This document shows positions 22,976 through 30,797 of a stretch of 64,000 bases of DNA, piece after piece (positions within the stretch are counted from its first letter, which is position 1; every line of letters begins with the position of its first letter). The notes under the pieces were generated by a model that was not told where the DNA came from, made no database searches, and was given only the letters and a program-made list of their open reading frames with translations. The position numbers were made by a program, and so were the translations under genes. The stretch is from a virus, in the IMG/VR virus record IMGVR_UViG_3300022916_000008, positions 26,857-90,856 of that record. One strand, given 5' to 3'.

Positions 22976-23196
22976 TGATAGGAATAGCACAAATAAAGGT
23001 AGGCGACTATGCTTTAAGAAGCCTTGGTATTGATCATGGGTTACAGAAAGATGATTGGGTGTTCATACTTAAAGCAGATCCCTGTCCTATTATGGGCAAA
23101 GGATATAGAGTTACTACTGACTCACAAGTATTGGGAGATGATTATTATTGGGTTAAGTCATCACATTTGAAAAACGTTTTAAAGTATAAGAAATGA
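22975..23196 (+). CDS. 73-aa small beta-barrel-like protein
   Basis: MIGIAQIKVGDYALRSLGI, then DWVFILKADPCPIMGKGYRV and DDYYWVKSSHLKNV, gives the alternating strands of an SH3-like barrel. It overlaps both neighbours by 1-4 nt. Function unknown. Confidence 0.6.
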   Translation: MIGIAQIKVGDYALRSLGIDHGLQKDDWVFILKADPCPIMGKGYRVTTDSQVLGDDYYWVKSSHLKNVLKYKK

Positions 23197-23315
23197 GTAA
23201 ATGCAGAAGAAGCTTGGATGATATTGATGTAGAACTTAAAACTGCAAGACAAATGTTAATACTCGTCTTGGTACTTTATGTTATTGCAGTAATACTAATG
23301 TTTTTAACAACTTAA
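23193..23315 (+). CDS. 40-aa single-pass membrane peptide
   Basis: MSKCRRSLDDIDVELKTARQ is followed by a hydrophobic helix MLILVLVLYVIAVILMFL at residues 21-38. The N-terminus is charged and probably cytoplasmic. It starts inside the previous stop codon. Function unknown. Confidence 0.55.
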   Translation: MSKCRRSLDDIDVELKTARQMLILVLVLYVIAVILMFLTT

Positions 23316-23324
23316 ATTATTTGA

Positions 23325-23534
23325 ATGAAAACAAGATTATTAAAAATCCTCAGAGCTAAGTTTTATGTAGAATATTATCCAAGTACAAAACAATATAGAT
23401 GTGTAACAGGAGATAGATCAGATGATACTTGGCATTCTAGCAAGGAAAGTGCAATAACTCAGAGAGAGTGTAATATTATCAATTACGGAAGAAAGTATTA
23501 CCGGAAATATTCAAAGCACATAAAGATTACCTAA
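23325..23534 (+). CDS. 69-aa basic protein
   Basis: MKTRLLKILRAKFYVEYYP has a basic amphipathic start and a Tyr/Lys/Arg-rich end (INYGRKYYRKYSKHIKIT). A nucleic-acid-binding role is possible. No family recognised. Confidence 0.55.
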   Translation: MKTRLLKILRAKFYVEYYPSTKQYRCVTGDRSDDTWHSSKESAITQRECNIINYGRKYYRKYSKHIKIT

Positions 23535-23552
23535 CCTTTTAAAGTATAAACA

Positions 23553-23813
23553 ATGGAAGTACATTTTAAGAAAAGCGTTTGGGAAAGAGTATCTATTCCA
23601 GACAGAATAACAAAAGAAGAATTAATTGCACTTATCGACAAACATAGTCCAGTTGAATTAAATCATCTGCTTGTAGATAAAGAAGAATGTTTGTGGGAGA
23701 ATATATTAGAAACAGAAGAGCTTCTTACTCCTGATGATAATGATAGTCAAACAACAATTGAACTATTGGATGATGAAGGAGTAACTATTTATAATAATCA
23801 AAAATATATGTAA
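23553..23813 (+). CDS. 86-aa acidic protein
   Basis: MEVHFKKSVWERVSIPDRI starts a strongly acidic protein with a helix EELIALIDKHSPVELNHLL. No motif recognised. One-base overlap with the next gene. Confidence 0.6.
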   Translation: MEVHFKKSVWERVSIPDRITKEELIALIDKHSPVELNHLLVDKEECLWENILETEELLTPDDNDSQTTIELLDDEGVTIYNNQKYM

Positions 23814-24184
23814 TGGGTTGGACAAGTTATAGAACAAATGATTCCTTTATGGAAGTGTTTAAAAGCGAATATAGGCAATGGCATCAGCCAGATAGTGAGC
23901 ATCTAGTACGTCAATCAGTAGAAATGAAAGTAAGTCCACATGATTGGGATGAAGGTACTGACAGTGAAAGTGAAATATGGTCAGCAATAGAATGGAAAGG
24001 TAAAGGTATTTATGCTCATGTTCTATTAATGTCAAAACGTGATGGAGAAGTATATTTTAAGGGCATGGATGAAACAGTAGGGCCATATTCCAAAACAAGG
24101 TGTCCTGATGAAATATTCAATCTACTTACACCATTACCCGAAGATATTGAAGGGTATTCTAAAGACTGGAGGGCAAGACGATGA
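23813..24184 (+). CDS. 123-aa phage protein, DUF6927-like
   Basis: The opening MGWTSYRTNDSFMEVFKSE and the later WSAIEWKGKGIYAHVLLMSK, ending YFKGMDETVGPYSKTRCP, read like the small Bacteroidota phage family whose members start MGWT and carry a single alpha/beta domain. The DUF6927 name is from memory and unverified. Function unknown. It overlaps the next gene by 4 nt. Confidence 0.6.
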   Translation: MGWTSYRTNDSFMEVFKSEYRQWHQPDSEHLVRQSVEMKVSPHDWDEGTDSESEIWSAIEWKGKGIYAHVLLMSKRDGEVYFKGMDETVGPYSKTRCPDEIFNLLTPLPEDIEGYSKDWRARR

Positions 24185-24426
24185 TCTATTTTGTATATGA
24201 AACAGATAAACATCAAACATACTGCTCTACCTGTATTAAAATGGTTGAGACCAATCACAGAAGAGCATTGGCTTTTTATAAAAAGATTGCTCCAGAGTGG
24301 GAAAAAGAAGAATGGAATTTATATTTCTCATACTTCAATATTGATGAACATCGAGAAGATCTAGGTAGTAGATCAAATATATTACGTTTATTAACTGTAA
24401 TTAAAAGCACTGAAGAAAATGAGTAA
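24181..24426 (+). CDS. 81-aa protein, unknown function
   Basis: MIYFVYETDKHQTYCSTCIK includes one CxxC and is followed by helices (VETNHRRALAFYKKIAPEW) rich in aromatic residues. The single CxxC plus histidines could bind metal. Overlaps both neighbours by a few bases. Confidence 0.6.
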   Translation: MIYFVYETDKHQTYCSTCIKMVETNHRRALAFYKKIAPEWEKEEWNLYFSYFNIDEHREDLGSRSNILRLLTVIKSTEENE

Positions 24427-24775
24427 AATAATGAAATGTGAATGTTGTAAAATTAATGAAGCTGAGGTTAAAGACTTTAGAACAACAGATGAAATAACAT
24501 CCAGTTATCGTGTTTGTAGAAAATGTCAAGTACTATCAGATGAAGATTTCAGAGAAAAGAAATATGAAACTAATAAAATTGTTTCGTCAGGTGATTGGTA
24601 TTGTGAAAGATGTTTGTCTACAGAGGTTGAAATGAAGCTATGGGTTAATCTTAAAACAAAAGTATGTACTGATGATTTGGGTGACATAAAAGAAGTTAAT
24701 GGCATTGATGGTAATGGTGAAATTGACACTCATTGTGCTAATTGTGGCAAAGATGTAAACTTAAAACGATTATGA
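24419..24775 (+). CDS. 118-aa double zinc-ribbon protein
   Basis: Four CxxC-type pairs are visible: CECC near residue 7, CRKC around 33-36, CERC around 60-63 and CANC around 108-111. Pairing first with second and third with fourth gives two zinc ribbons in tandem. Such proteins often bind RNA polymerase, DNA or RNA. No further clue. Confidence 0.65.
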   Translation: MSKIMKCECCKINEAEVKDFRTTDEITSSYRVCRKCQVLSDEDFREKKYETNKIVSSGDWYCERCLSTEVEMKLWVNLKTKVCTDDLGDIKEVNGIDGNGEIDTHCANCGKDVNLKRL

Positions 24776-24876
24776 AATACGATGAATACAAACTCGCTAA
24801 TCCTTGGGATGATCAAGAAGTTCATGAAGTGGATGAAGATGATCACCATGAAGAACAAGAAGAACTAAAAGAATAA
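24772..24876 (+). CDS. 34-aa highly acidic peptide
   Basis: MKYDEYKLANPWDDQEVHE is followed by an Asp/Glu/His-rich tail (VDEDDHHEEQEELKE). It overlaps the zinc-ribbon gene by 4 nt. Very acidic phage peptides sometimes mimic DNA, but at 34 residues this is only a suggestion. Confidence 0.5.
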   Translation: MKYDEYKLANPWDDQEVHEVDEDDHHEEQEELKE

Positions 24877-24879
24877 ATG

Positions 24880-24975
24880 CTTCTTACTTCGAAATAATGT
24901 ACTCTGATTTCTTAGAGTGAGCAGTTGATGGGTATTGTGTCTGTCCTCGCAGATTAAGTCTACTGAGGTAAGAAG
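24880..24975 (+). promoter_or_regulatory. Structured RNA leader upstream of the endolysin
   Basis: CTTCTTACTTC (24880-24890) pairs with GAGGTAAGAAG (24965-24975) over 11 bp with one G-U, closing a domain that contains an ACTCT-gatttctt-AGAGT hairpin (24901-24918). The region 24877-25060 has no gene. Together with the hairpin at 25026-25041 it looks like a regulatory leader. Confidence 0.55.
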
Positions 24976-25025
24976 TTCCGAAAGGAGATTAGTTTCATAG
25001 TAGTTAACAATATCAAAGAATGACG

Positions 25026-25047
25026 AGCTGGAAAGACAGCTATTTTT
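25026..25047 (+). terminator. Attenuator-like hairpin just before the endolysin ATG
   Basis: AGCTG-gaaaga-CAGCT (25026-25041) is followed by ATTTTTAAAT only 14 nt before the ATG at 25061. Placed inside the leader of the lysis gene, it could limit read-through or mask the start. Confidence 0.5.
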
Positions 25048-25060
25048 AAATAACAAAGCC

Positions 25061-25657
25061 ATGAGTAAACATAATTTATTTTTAACAAGTGTTTCTATAC
25101 TAACTATCCTTGCAATTGTATTGCTTGTAAAGGAGGTTCATCAGGAAAGAACTATTAGAGAGCCTTATACGGACATGGAGCAGTTTGATGAAGCATTCGT
25201 CCAAGAACAAGAAGATAAGGCCGTGTATAGCGCTGAAAAAGCTTTATATGACTATACCATTGACTTCATTAAGAATCATGAAGGTTATGTTGCCGAACCA
25301 TATCAATGTGCAGCTAATAAATGGACAATTGGTTACGGTCATAGAACGTATGGTCATGAATCATATAAGCATCTTACCGAAGTAGAGGCAGAGGCATTGC
25401 TAAGAACAGACTTTGATGTTCGCTTAGACATTGTAATGGAGAAATATCCTGAACTTAGCTTTCATCAACAAATAGCATTAGCACACTTCGCATTTTGTTG
25501 TGGAGTAGGCGCTATGGAGAAGATGTATGCCGATACAAGTATTGACGACATCGATAATTGGATTCATATATTGGGAAAGCCTAATAGCTTCTTGATAATG
25601 ATCCGTAAGTTTGAAACAGACATTTATAATAACAACCCTTTTGGACATGATAATTGA
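25061..25657 (+). CDS. GH24 phage endolysin (lysozyme) with N-terminal signal anchor
   Basis: The 198-aa protein has a hydrophobic N-terminal helix (LFLTSVSILTILAIVLLV, residues 6-23), a linker and a T4-type lysozyme domain from about residue 65. The catalytic pattern Glu-8aa-(Asp/Cys)-5aa-Thr is present as Glu74, Cys83 and Thr89 (NHEGYVAEPYQC and KWTIGYGH). It hydrolyses peptidoglycan glycan strands. An uncleaved anchor is typical of signal-arrest-release endolysins, but the helix is Leu/Ile-rich rather than Ala/Gly-rich, so plain anchoring is equally possible. No holin is firmly identified nearby. Confidence 0.85.
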   Translation: MSKHNLFLTSVSILTILAIVLLVKEVHQERTIREPYTDMEQFDEAFVQEQEDKAVYSAEKALYDYTIDFIKNHEGYVAEPYQCAANKWTIGYGHRTYGHESYKHLTEVEAEALLRTDFDVRLDIVMEKYPELSFHQQIALAHFAFCCGVGAMEKMYADTSIDDIDNWIHILGKPNSFLIMIRKFETDIYNNNPFGHDN

Positions 25658-25817
25658 CATACAACACAACTTGCTTACTGTTAAGGAATACAAGAACTTT
25701 CTATTTCAATGGAATGGTATAGACAAGATAAAAAGTTATGAAACTCGCAAACGAAAGAGAAATGAATTGTGGGATAGGTGGCTGGAAAAGCTGAATAATG
25801 AAAAAAGATTAGAATAA
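25647..25817 (+). CDS. 56-aa basic protein after the endolysin
   Basis: The ATG at 25647 (MIIDIQHNLLTVKEYKNFL) overlaps the endolysin by 11 nt. The C-terminal half is strongly basic and helical (SYETRKRKRNELWDRWLEKL). A longer start at 25611 is within the endolysin and less likely. It could be a lysis accessory protein, without direct evidence. Confidence 0.5.
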   Translation: MIIDIQHNLLTVKEYKNFLFQWNGIDKIKSYETRKRKRNELWDRWLEKLNNEKRLE

Positions 25818-25918
25818 ATTTGGAAACTACTACCAGAATGTAGTACGTTTGAAGTCATGCTAAACATTCAATTAAATATCAATAATAAGAAAGACAGTGT
25901 CCCCGGACACACCCAGAG

Positions 25919-25967
25919 ACTCCTTGGTTGGATGTTTAGCAAAGTTGATAGCCAAGGAGTTTTTTTA
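25919..25967 (+). terminator. Strong intrinsic terminator
   Basis: ACTCCTTGG (25919-25927) pairs perfectly with CCAAGGAGT (25952-25960) and is followed by seven T residues. It closes the segment that ends with the lysis genes. Confidence 0.8.
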
Positions 25968-26074
25968 TTATACCCCCTCAAGATATAGCTACAATAACTA
26001 CAGTAGCGACACAGACACAGGCTACTTGAAAAGGTTAAACTTTATGACAAGTATTGGATCGGATAACTAAAATT

Positions 26075-26095
26075 GTAGACATCTCTACCTTTTTG
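26075..26095 (+). terminator. Second short hairpin terminator
   Basis: GTAGA-catc-TCTAC (26075-26088) is followed by CTTTTTG. It is a tight 5-bp hairpin with a U tract, probably a backup terminator or the end of a short RNA started in the region. Confidence 0.45.
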
Positions 26096-26236
26096 TAGGC
26101 TTTTTGGTGTCAAAGAGAAAATACCTTATATGTCAAGAAAAAGAACTATAGCGCAAGCAACGTTATCCAAATAGTAAGTAATTAAATAGTAAATATATGT
26201 TAGATAATAGAGTAGGTTATAACTTAATAGTAAGAT

Positions 26237-26722
26237 ATGATTACCTTATGCTTCTTTGATGGCTCATGTGGAGATAGTGGTGATGGAAAGTTTCATAACC
26301 CTGGCGGTGAAATGGGAATAGGAGCTGTTGTATTCTGGAATATCGATATTGCTGTTTTTAAATCAATTATTAATAGGGAATTGTTGTCTGAGACAATATT
26401 ACATAGAGACTGTGATGAGATTAGTTACAGTGTTCCTCCACACAATTCTAATAGTAATAATGTTTCCGAATACATGGCAGTCATAGAAGTAATGAAACTA
26501 CTTAATAATAACAATGATAAAATTAGTCCAAAAGTATATATCCTTGGAGACAGTAGGCTTGTAATAGAGCAGCTTAATGGGTATTGGAAAATAAAGCAGG
26601 GAAGGTATAAAAAATATGCCTTGGAAGCTAAAGAAATGATAAAGCCAAGCTATAGATTTTTATGGATACCAAGAGAGTATAATGGCTATGCAGATATTTT
26701 ATCAAAACAAAAAGATATATGA
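26237..26722 (+). CDS. rnhA: Ribonuclease HI
   Basis: All four catalytic carboxylates of RNase HI are visible: Asp8 in FFDGSC, Glu78 in VSEYMA, Asp105 in LGDSRLVI and Asp153 in NGYADILS, with the IPREYNG segment before the last. The length (161 aa) is that of a single-domain RNase HI. It removes RNA from RNA:DNA hybrids such as primers and R-loops. It is the first gene behind a strong terminator and begins the recombination/replication segment. It overlaps the next gene by 4 nt. Confidence 0.9.
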   Translation: MITLCFFDGSCGDSGDGKFHNPGGEMGIGAVVFWNIDIAVFKSIINRELLSETILHRDCDEISYSVPPHNSNSNNVSEYMAVIEVMKLLNNNNDKISPKVYILGDSRLVIEQLNGYWKIKQGRYKKYALEAKEMIKPSYRFLWIPREYNGYADILSKQKDI

Positions 26723-27039
26723 AAAAACTAGAACAGACAAGATTACAAAGACTATGGATGCAATTTAAGTCATGGATAAAACCTACAAAGCTTGACCTTG
26801 TAAACGAATTACGAGGTATTGATATGTTCGAACTACCAGAGTGCGATTACAAAGAACTTCCCGGTAAAAAGTTTGAACCATTTAAAATGACGATGAATCG
26901 TAATGAGTTTGATAAAGATATCATTTACCAAGACTCTTCTTTTACAAGAATTAAGATTATTGAACCACCCAAATATAAGCGTTTCTTGTTTTTTTGGAAG
27001 AGACGTTGGGAATATACAGTAGAACCTTATAAAGAATAA
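26719..27039 (+). CDS. 106-aa protein, unknown function
   Basis: MKKLEQTRLQRLWMQFKSWI has a basic amphipathic start that could lie along a membrane, followed by a polar body and an aromatic/basic segment (YKRFLFFWKRRWEYTVEPY). No family recognised. Confidence 0.6.
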   Translation: MKKLEQTRLQRLWMQFKSWIKPTKLDLVNELRGIDMFELPECDYKELPGKKFEPFKMTMNRNEFDKDIIYQDSSFTRIKIIEPPKYKRFLFFWKRRWEYTVEPYKE

Positions 27040-27043
27040 TACT

Positions 27044-27349
27044 ATGGCTTATTTTAGTAATGGAACCGATGGAATGGTATTAGACGATGAGTGTAGTACA
27101 TGCTTAATAGGAAAAGACCCTGAACAGCTCTGCCCTATCTTATTCGTACAGATTGAAAATAACTATAATGCAGTTAATAATGAAGTTGCAACAAACATAC
27201 TTAATCATTTAATTGATAACAATGGGAAGTGTGCAATGAAAGAAATAATAACAGAAAAGAGCCTAATAACAAAAGGACTTAGTACATGCTGTGGATTTGT
27301 TAAAGAAGAGGCAGTGATATGCTCAAGGTGTAAAACAATAATTTTATGA
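27044..27349 (+). CDS. 101-aa zinc-binding protein
   Basis: Cysteine pairs occur at both ends: CSTC plus LCPILF near residues 17-32 and STCCGFV with CSRCKTI near 85-98. The middle (NNYNAVNNEVATNILNHLI) is helical. A single composite zinc fold is likely. The stop overlaps the next 33-aa zinc peptide. Confidence 0.6.
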   Translation: MAYFSNGTDGMVLDDECSTCLIGKDPEQLCPILFVQIENNYNAVNNEVATNILNHLIDNNGKCAMKEIITEKSLITKGLSTCCGFVKEEAVICSRCKTIIL

Positions 27350-27447
27350 TACTATCAACATGCTGTAGTGCTCCTTATATAGGAGATGAAGTAGATCCGT
27401 TATGTACGGAATGTAAAGAACACACTGAATTATATGACGATGAGTAA
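27346..27447 (+). CDS. 33-aa zinc-ribbon peptide
   Basis: MILSTCCSAPYIGDEVDPLC continues TECKEHTELYDDE. A CC pair and a CxxC pair (CTEC) about 14 residues apart make a minimal zinc ribbon similar in size to the peptide at 8096-8197. It overlaps both neighbours. Confidence 0.5.
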   Translation: MILSTCCSAPYIGDEVDPLCTECKEHTELYDDE

Positions 27448-27643
27448 GAAAAGACTAAGACATTTTTTATTGATATGCATGAGAGATGTGTATGTCAACA
27501 AAGTAAATCCGGATGAGTGGATAGATGATATTATGAAAGAAATCTCTAATTCAAAAATGTTTAACGCTACAAGTTTTCTCAATGGACTATATGTTGGAAT
27601 GATTGTGCTATATGTAATACAATTAATAGTAGGAAATAGGTAA
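27434..27643 (+). CDS. 69-aa protein with C-terminal membrane helix
   Basis: MTMSKKRLRHFLLICMRDV opens a soluble helical part and ends in a hydrophobic segment (LYVGMIVLYVIQLIVG, residues 51-66). A start at 27440 (MSKKRL) is possible. It overlaps the zinc peptide by 14 nt. Tail-anchored topology is predicted. Confidence 0.55.
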   Translation: MTMSKKRLRHFLLICMRDVYVNKVNPDEWIDDIMKEISNSKMFNATSFLNGLYVGMIVLYVIQLIVGNR

Positions 27644-28032
27644 TGACGAAGAAGTATAAATCATACAAAGGTCCGATGATGCACCGTGGAATAGATGACC
27701 TCAAGTCCTTACATCCATGGGTATCAACAATGCAAGGAGATCATATGTGGTCAGACAAGGTAGATGAAGATCATACCTACTTAATGGAATCATATTCATG
27801 GAGTGGTATAGACCTTACAAGTCAGAAAGCAATTGATGAAGAAATAGCCAGGCGTAAGGCATGGAATGAAGAGTATGTCCGTGGGTTGTTAATTAACGGC
27901 AGCTATGGAGAAGATATTGGACAGAATGAGATTAAGATGATAGTTGATTCCTTTTGGGATAAATCAATAGGGAGCCAGCCAAAGTCATCATATAAGATGA
28001 TATTTTTAGATCATGGTAAAACAAAAACATAA
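27643..28032 (+). CDS. 129-aa protein, unknown function
   Basis: MTKKYKSYKGPMMHRGIDD leads into a His/Trp-rich region (LHPWVSTMQGDHMWSDKVDE) and a helix (QKAIDEEIARRKAWNEEYV). No family recognised. It shares one base with each neighbour. Confidence 0.6.
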   Translation: MTKKYKSYKGPMMHRGIDDLKSLHPWVSTMQGDHMWSDKVDEDHTYLMESYSWSGIDLTSQKAIDEEIARRKAWNEEYVRGLLINGSYGEDIGQNEIKMIVDSFWDKSIGSQPKSSYKMIFLDHGKTKT

Positions 28033-28472
28033 TGGCAGTACTACTAATAGCAAAGAACTTTTTACAAGGACATCCTAAAGCAGGAACTCCAACTAACTTT
28101 GGTGGACGCATAGAGTCTGGATGGAAGAAGCATACAGTACGTCAGTCTTATACTGATTGGAAGAACATGGAAAAGAAGGTTAATGAGAAAAGACTTGTCC
28201 TTGATATACGTCAATGGAGTGCGAATCCATATAGCTCCAAACAAGAACAGTTGATGACGTTACGAAACATCTGCGTAGAGACCTTTCAGATCAATTCTAA
28301 GGGACTTTATTATGTCGGTGGCACATTGATACCAAATATCCATAATTTCGTCTATAATGACGGATTTACACGTGATGAAGAAGGCGTGTTGGATTTCGAA
28401 GAATGGATAGGTTGGGAAAGAGGTAAGACCTTCAATGGATGTTTGATTTACTTAACAGATTTTAGATATTAA
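28032..28472 (+). CDS. ASCH/PUA-like domain protein, 146 aa
   Basis: The pattern KNFLQGHPKAGTPTNFGGRI, a KKHTVRQSYTDWK segment and RLVLDIRQWSANPYSSKQ is that of small ASCH-like phage proteins, where K-x-H-T-I/V-R marks the start of the PUA-like barrel. ASCH domains are proposed to bind RNA or modified nucleotides. The family assignment rests on this motif only. Confidence 0.5.
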   Translation: MAVLLIAKNFLQGHPKAGTPTNFGGRIESGWKKHTVRQSYTDWKNMEKKVNEKRLVLDIRQWSANPYSSKQEQLMTLRNICVETFQINSKGLYYVGGTLIPNIHNFVYNDGFTRDEEGVLDFEEWIGWERGKTFNGCLIYLTDFRY

Positions 28473-28489
28473 CACTATAAGGAAAAGAA

Positions 28490-28684
28490 ATGAAAGTTAA
28501 AGACCTGATAAGAAAATTAAAGAAAATGCCAAAAGACTCAGATGTTGCATTTCAAGATCACGATCAAGATGCTGCTGAATTAAATAATTTTGTAAATAAT
28601 GTAGAATTGGTTGATTTTAACGAATTTGATGATACGGAAAACTATGCAGGATATGAAGGAGAAATTGTAGTATTAAAGGGTTAA
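28490..28684 (+). CDS. 64-aa acidic protein
   Basis: MKVKDLIRKLKKMPKDSDV is followed by AFQDHDQDAAELNNFVNNVE and an acidic end. The first 20 residues resemble the K-D-L-I-x-x-L-x-x-x-P-x-D-x-x-V motif common in small phage proteins with a two-stranded domain. Function unknown. Confidence 0.6.
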   Translation: MKVKDLIRKLKKMPKDSDVAFQDHDQDAAELNNFVNNVELVDFNEFDDTENYAGYEGEIVVLKG

Positions 28685-28702
28685 ACACTATAAAGAAATA
28701 GC

Positions 28703-29266
28703 ATGAAAGCAAAAACAGCAGAAATATTAAAGAAATTAGATAGCCTTAAATTTAGTAGTGATTTGGGCAAAGGATATACAGATGTAGTTTTATTACATGA
28801 TGTTGAAAAGGTTTTAAGAGAATACGCTAACCAAAGCAAGTCACTACCAACGGATGTAGAAATTGAGAATATTGCATCCAGACAGTATAATTCATCTATA
28901 TTATTAGAACATTTTCCAGAAGGGAATAATATGAGGCGTATTATAGTTTCGGTTATTACAAAAGCACTGAAGCATATGCGAGACACATACAAGCCTACAG
29001 AGTGGGTAAGTGTTGAGGATATGCTGCCAGAAGAAAATCAAGATGTGATTGTATACGAACCATCTACAGGTACTTCTTGTGCTGAATTAGATCAAGGTAT
29101 GTGGTATGATATATCAGCAGCATGTTACTTCCCTCCACATCAAAAGGTTACTCATTGGATGTATTTACCTGAGTTTAAAGAAGATGATTTTCAAGAAAAG
29201 CTTAAAAAGTATTTACCAGAAATAAATTCAAATGAGTTTCCTGACGATTCAGATGTAGCTCTTTAA
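28703..29266 (+). CDS. DUF551-containing protein, 187 aa
   Basis: The C-terminal half carries the DUF551 signature: EWVSVEDMLPEENQDVIVYE near residue 100, and HQKVTHWMYLPEF near 153, followed by an acidic end. The N-terminal 90 residues are helical. DUF551 proteins are frequent in phages and have no known activity. The gene is preceded by an 18-nt gap with an A-rich start region. Confidence 0.75.
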   Translation: MKAKTAEILKKLDSLKFSSDLGKGYTDVVLLHDVEKVLREYANQSKSLPTDVEIENIASRQYNSSILLEHFPEGNNMRRIIVSVITKALKHMRDTYKPTEWVSVEDMLPEENQDVIVYEPSTGTSCAELDQGMWYDISAACYFPPHQKVTHWMYLPEFKEDDFQEKLKKYLPEINSNEFPDDSDVAL

Positions 29267-29275
29267 ACAAAAGAT

Positions 29276-29449
29276 ATGACACGAATAATATTTACTGATA
29301 GGATAACTCCAAAAGAATTAGGATTTAAAACTCCCAGGCTTCCCAGAAAAAGGAAGAAAAGATTGAAAAAAATATATGCCCGAAGTGGAATGGATTGGAG
29401 AGAATGGGTTAGACTAAAAAGAGTTAAAAGAACTAAAAGAAATGACTGA
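29276..29449 (+). CDS. 57-aa highly basic protein
   Basis: MTRIIFTDRITPKELGFKT is followed by a very basic body (PRLPRKRKKRLKKIYARSG and DWREWVRLKRVKRTKRND). Strong positive charge suggests nucleic-acid binding. It overlaps the next gene by 8 nt. Confidence 0.55.
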   Translation: MTRIIFTDRITPKELGFKTPRLPRKRKKRLKKIYARSGMDWREWVRLKRVKRTKRND

Positions 29450-29687
29450 TAAATTATACTTAGGTTCTCTGCTTTTAGAGATTGAGAAATGGTCTGAAAA
29501 ATACGATATGAATTTCCAATTTTGGAATGATGATAACAGTGTGTTTCTATACGCAAAAGGAACAAGTACTGAATTATTTAGTAATGGGGGACTATCATCT
29601 CCACAAGAAGTTATTAAAGAAGTACTTAAATTTATTTATAGAGTAAACAGAACCCCTAAAGATAAAAGGGTAAAAAGTCATGACTAA
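29442..29687 (+). CDS. 81-aa protein, unknown function
   Basis: MTDKLYLGSLLLEIEKWSE opens an alpha/beta protein (NFQFWNDDNSVFLYAKGTST, EVIKEVLKFIYRVNRT). No family recognised. It overlaps the MmcB-like gene by 8 nt. Confidence 0.6.
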   Translation: MTDKLYLGSLLLEIEKWSEKYDMNFQFWNDDNSVFLYAKGTSTELFSNGGLSSPQEVIKEVLKFIYRVNRTPKDKRVKSHD

Positions 29688-30183
29688 GATAACTACATTA
29701 GAGATAGAGGTTAGGATGATGCAACACCTAGACTTTCGCACAAACCTTATTGTACCCAATGTTAGTTGGGGAATACCTATTGACTGGAATGCGTCTGGTA
29801 ACAGAAAGTATGGAAACTTACATGAATGTGACTTACTATCATTAAGTGTGGCAGGATATGCAACAGAGGTTGAGATAAAAGTATCTAAAGCAGACTTGAT
29901 AAAAGATGATGCTAAGAAGCACAGCCATGATCACAACTTGATTAAGTACTTATACTTTGCCGTTCCTAAGAAATTAGAAGCAATAGCCTTGGAAGTTATA
30001 CCAGAACGTGCCGGACTATTTGTAATTGAAAGAATGACCCACAACTCCTATCTGAAAGTAAAATGTGTTAAACGTGCCAAGCAAAGAAAGGATGTGTTGA
30101 AGTGGAGTGATCATCAAAGATATGTCCTTGCCAGACTAGGTGCAATGAGAATAGTTGGGTTAAAACAAAAGTTAATTAAATGA
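29680..30183 (+). CDS. MmcB-like PD-(D/E)XK nuclease, 167 aa
   Basis: The core HECDLLSLSVAGYATEVEIK gives an Asp followed by Glu-x-Lys (EIK), the nuclease signature. Next comes the conserved SKADLIKDDAKKHSHD segment, LYFAVPKKL and PERAGLFVIE. This order matches MmcB-type DNA repair proteins, whose members are thought to process DNA structures. It lies just before a RusA-like resolvase, supporting a role in recombination. An ATG at 29698 is also in frame but later. Confidence 0.7.
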   Translation: MTKITTLEIEVRMMQHLDFRTNLIVPNVSWGIPIDWNASGNRKYGNLHECDLLSLSVAGYATEVEIKVSKADLIKDDAKKHSHDHNLIKYLYFAVPKKLEAIALEVIPERAGLFVIERMTHNSYLKVKCVKRAKQRKDVLKWSDHQRYVLARLGAMRIVGLKQKLIK

Positions 30184-30785
30184 CAATGGGATTTAGTGAA
30201 GAAGAATTTAAACAGTTACAGAACAATGTAAACAAGGGAAAGGGTATGATAGATGAAAAGAAAAAGATTGTTGCTAAAAGAAAGAAGCGTAATCCAAAGC
30301 AGGAGCAAACAGCCTTATTCACAGAAGATGTTTATGATGTTCGTAAAGGACAAACCGTTGAGTCAGAAACTTATTATAAGCTGATTTCTCCAACAAAGGT
30401 TGTATTGCCTAGAAAGACAAAAAAGGACAATACTGTATACCTTAACCTTAATATCTACAGGAACCTTCATTATATAATTAACAACAATGCTAAGAAGGAG
30501 TACAAGCGATTAATGTTTGATCAGGTAGTCCAACTACCTAAAATGAAAAAGATCGCCTTGGTGTTCGTATTAAACAAGTCTACGATGGGTGTTAAGGACA
30601 GACATAATGTGTGCTGTATAGTCCAGAAGTTCTTTTGTGATGTACTCACAGATAATGAGCTTAAAATTATCCCTGATGATGATGACAAGTATATCGAATA
30701 CGAGAGGTATGTGTCAGCAGATCAGCTATCAAAAAGTGACTTCATTGAAATCTATGTAATAGATAAATCATATACAGTTGAATAA
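30180..30785 (+). CDS. RusA-like Holliday junction resolvase, 201 aa
   Basis: The C-terminal domain (about residues 85-190) shows RusA features: NIYRNLHYIINNNAKKEYKR, the KDRHNV Asp-Asn motif, helix CIVQKFFCDVLTDNELKIIP and the acidic DDDDKYIEYER motif. RusA dimers cut four-way junctions. The N-terminal extension is basic and contains QTALF (43-47), similar to a sliding-clamp-binding motif, so the enzyme may be clamp-tethered. It overlaps the MmcB-like gene by 4 nt. Confidence 0.7.
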   Translation: MTMGFSEEEFKQLQNNVNKGKGMIDEKKKIVAKRKKRNPKQEQTALFTEDVYDVRKGQTVESETYYKLISPTKVVLPRKTKKDNTVYLNLNIYRNLHYIINNNAKKEYKRLMFDQVVQLPKMKKIALVFVLNKSTMGVKDRHNVCCIVQKFFCDVLTDNELKIIPDDDDKYIEYERYVSADQLSKSDFIEIYVIDKSYTVE

Positions 30786-30797
30786 TCAATATAGCCT

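Larger units (their letters stand above)
25818..26236. promoter_or_regulatory. 419-bp noncoding region: terminators and promoter of the replication unit
   Basis: No credible gene is present. The region holds a perfect GTGTCC-cc-GGACAC palindrome (25897-25910), two terminators (listed separately), and just before the RNase H gene several AATAGTAA-type direct repeats (about 26170-26235) in AT-rich sequence that may be regulator- or initiator-binding sites. It separates the lysis segment from the recombination/replication segment. Confidence 0.55.
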
